Below are positions 5,111-5,257 of a DNA stretch of 5,257 bases, one piece after another; within the stretch, counting starts at the first letter, position 1; each line of letters starts with the position of its first letter. The stretch lies in assembly GCA_016267585.1 (NCBI GenBank), contig JACQUT010000255.1, forward strand, positions 1 to 5,257, read 5' to 3'. This stretch comes from Cyanobacteria bacterium NC_groundwater_1444_Ag_S-0.65um_54_12. GTDB lineage: Bacteria > Cyanobacteriota > Sericytochromatia > S15B-MN24 > VGJW01. Below the pieces are notes generated by a model. The model was given only the letters and a program-made list of their open reading frames with translations. It was not told where the DNA came from and made no database searches. Position numbers and translations under genes: made by a program.

Positions 5111-5257
5111 ATGATAAGTAAATTCAAGTTGTGCTCGGCCACTTGCTTTGCCATCACCGCGGCTCTACTCGCTGGCTGTGGCTCGTCAGCCAGATCGCCG
5201 CACAGTGCTGTCGCTAACTCGCTGCTGACTGCTAGCGCGCTCGGATACCGCAAAGCC
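5111..5257 (+). CDS. lipoprotein, N-terminal part
   Basis: 49 residues are visible and the frame is open at the right edge. The N-terminus is a classic lipoprotein signal: a basic n-region (K4, K6), a hydrophobic stretch at 7-21, and the lipobox L-A-G-C at 20-23 followed by GSS. Signal peptidase II should cut before C23 and leave a lipid-anchored exported protein. The mature part seen so far is Ser/Ala-rich and shows no domain. The start is ATG 5111 with only a weak AGG (5102-5104) upstream. An in-frame ATG at 5084 would add nine residues and is the alternative; neither has a strong ribosome site. A 67-residue frame on the opposite strand (5253-5050) covers the same DNA, but the lipobox makes the plus strand far more convincing. 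It is divergent from the response regulator and may be one of its targets (inference). Confidence 0.75.
   Translation, partial: MISKFKLCSATCFAITAALLAGCGSSARSPHSAVANSLLTASALGYRKA

Larger units (their letters stand above)
73..5236. repeat. dispersed palindrome GCTAGC, ten copies
   Basis: GCTAGC begins at 73, 603, 919, 1755, 1861, 3661, 3786, 5065, 5095 and 5231. About 1.3 copies of any one hexamer would be expected by chance in a window of this length and composition. The copies lie both in genes and between them. They resemble a genome-wide over-represented palindrome such as cyanobacterial HIP1 (GCGATCGC), though the sequence differs. Confidence 0.6.

Noticed and set aside
5050..5253. 67-residue minus-strand open frame at the right edge
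   Set aside because: It overlaps a plus-strand frame with a convincing lipoprotein signal and shows no motif of its own; it is kept only as an alternative.
1..5257. CRISPR array, tRNA/rRNA genes, insertion sequence or phage elements
   Set aside because: No regularly spaced repeats, cloverleaf-like segments, transposase motifs or terminal inverted repeats were seen.

Overview
This window is bacterial DNA of roughly even GC content. It carries a compact locus that looks like a small ribosomally made, post-translationally modified peptide (RiPP) system. The host is not certain. A TFIIB-type zinc-ribbon protein, an NHL-repeat protein, an orphan OmpR-type regulator and an unusual excess of the palindrome GCTAGC would fit a cyanobacterial relative (Vampirovibrionia/Obscuribacter-like) or a Chloroflexota/Ktedonobacter-like genome, but this is a weak guess.

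Layout. Bases 2-457 (+) are the C-terminal end of an NHL beta-propeller protein. Bases 3543 down to 464 (-) form one apparent operon. In transcription order it holds: a 57-residue precursor-like peptide (3543-3370), whose gene falls below usual ORF length cut-offs; a hairpin plus U-run (3259-3230); an E1/ThiF-like adenylating enzyme with an N-terminal PqqD-like peptide-binding domain (3214-2054); a membrane M50-type zinc metalloprotease that also begins with a PqqD-like domain (2066-753); and a 60-residue small protein of unknown function (646-464). The operon is boxed in by a divergent gene at its head and a convergent gene at its tail, so it appears complete in the window. It contains no YcaO, radical SAM, lanthionine synthetase or ABC transporter.

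Bases 3733-4023 (+) encode a 96-residue zinc-ribbon protein, divergent from the precursor. Bases 4772-4032 (-) encode an OmpR/PhoB-family response regulator with no kinase in view. Bases 4773-5110 are a regulatory region with three GTTAATAAT-like repeats, a 13-base palindrome and a terminator/antiterminator-like structure. Bases 5111-5257 (+) begin a lipoprotein with a clear lipobox.

Working model (inference): the precursor leader is held by the PqqD-like domains, the E1-like enzyme activates a carboxylate or amide in the peptide, and the membrane protease trims and possibly helps release the product. The short operon and Cys-free, aromatic C-terminal segment (GSYNNRSYGYFVFTS) do not match any RiPP class I can name with confidence. 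This is the most interesting part of the window.
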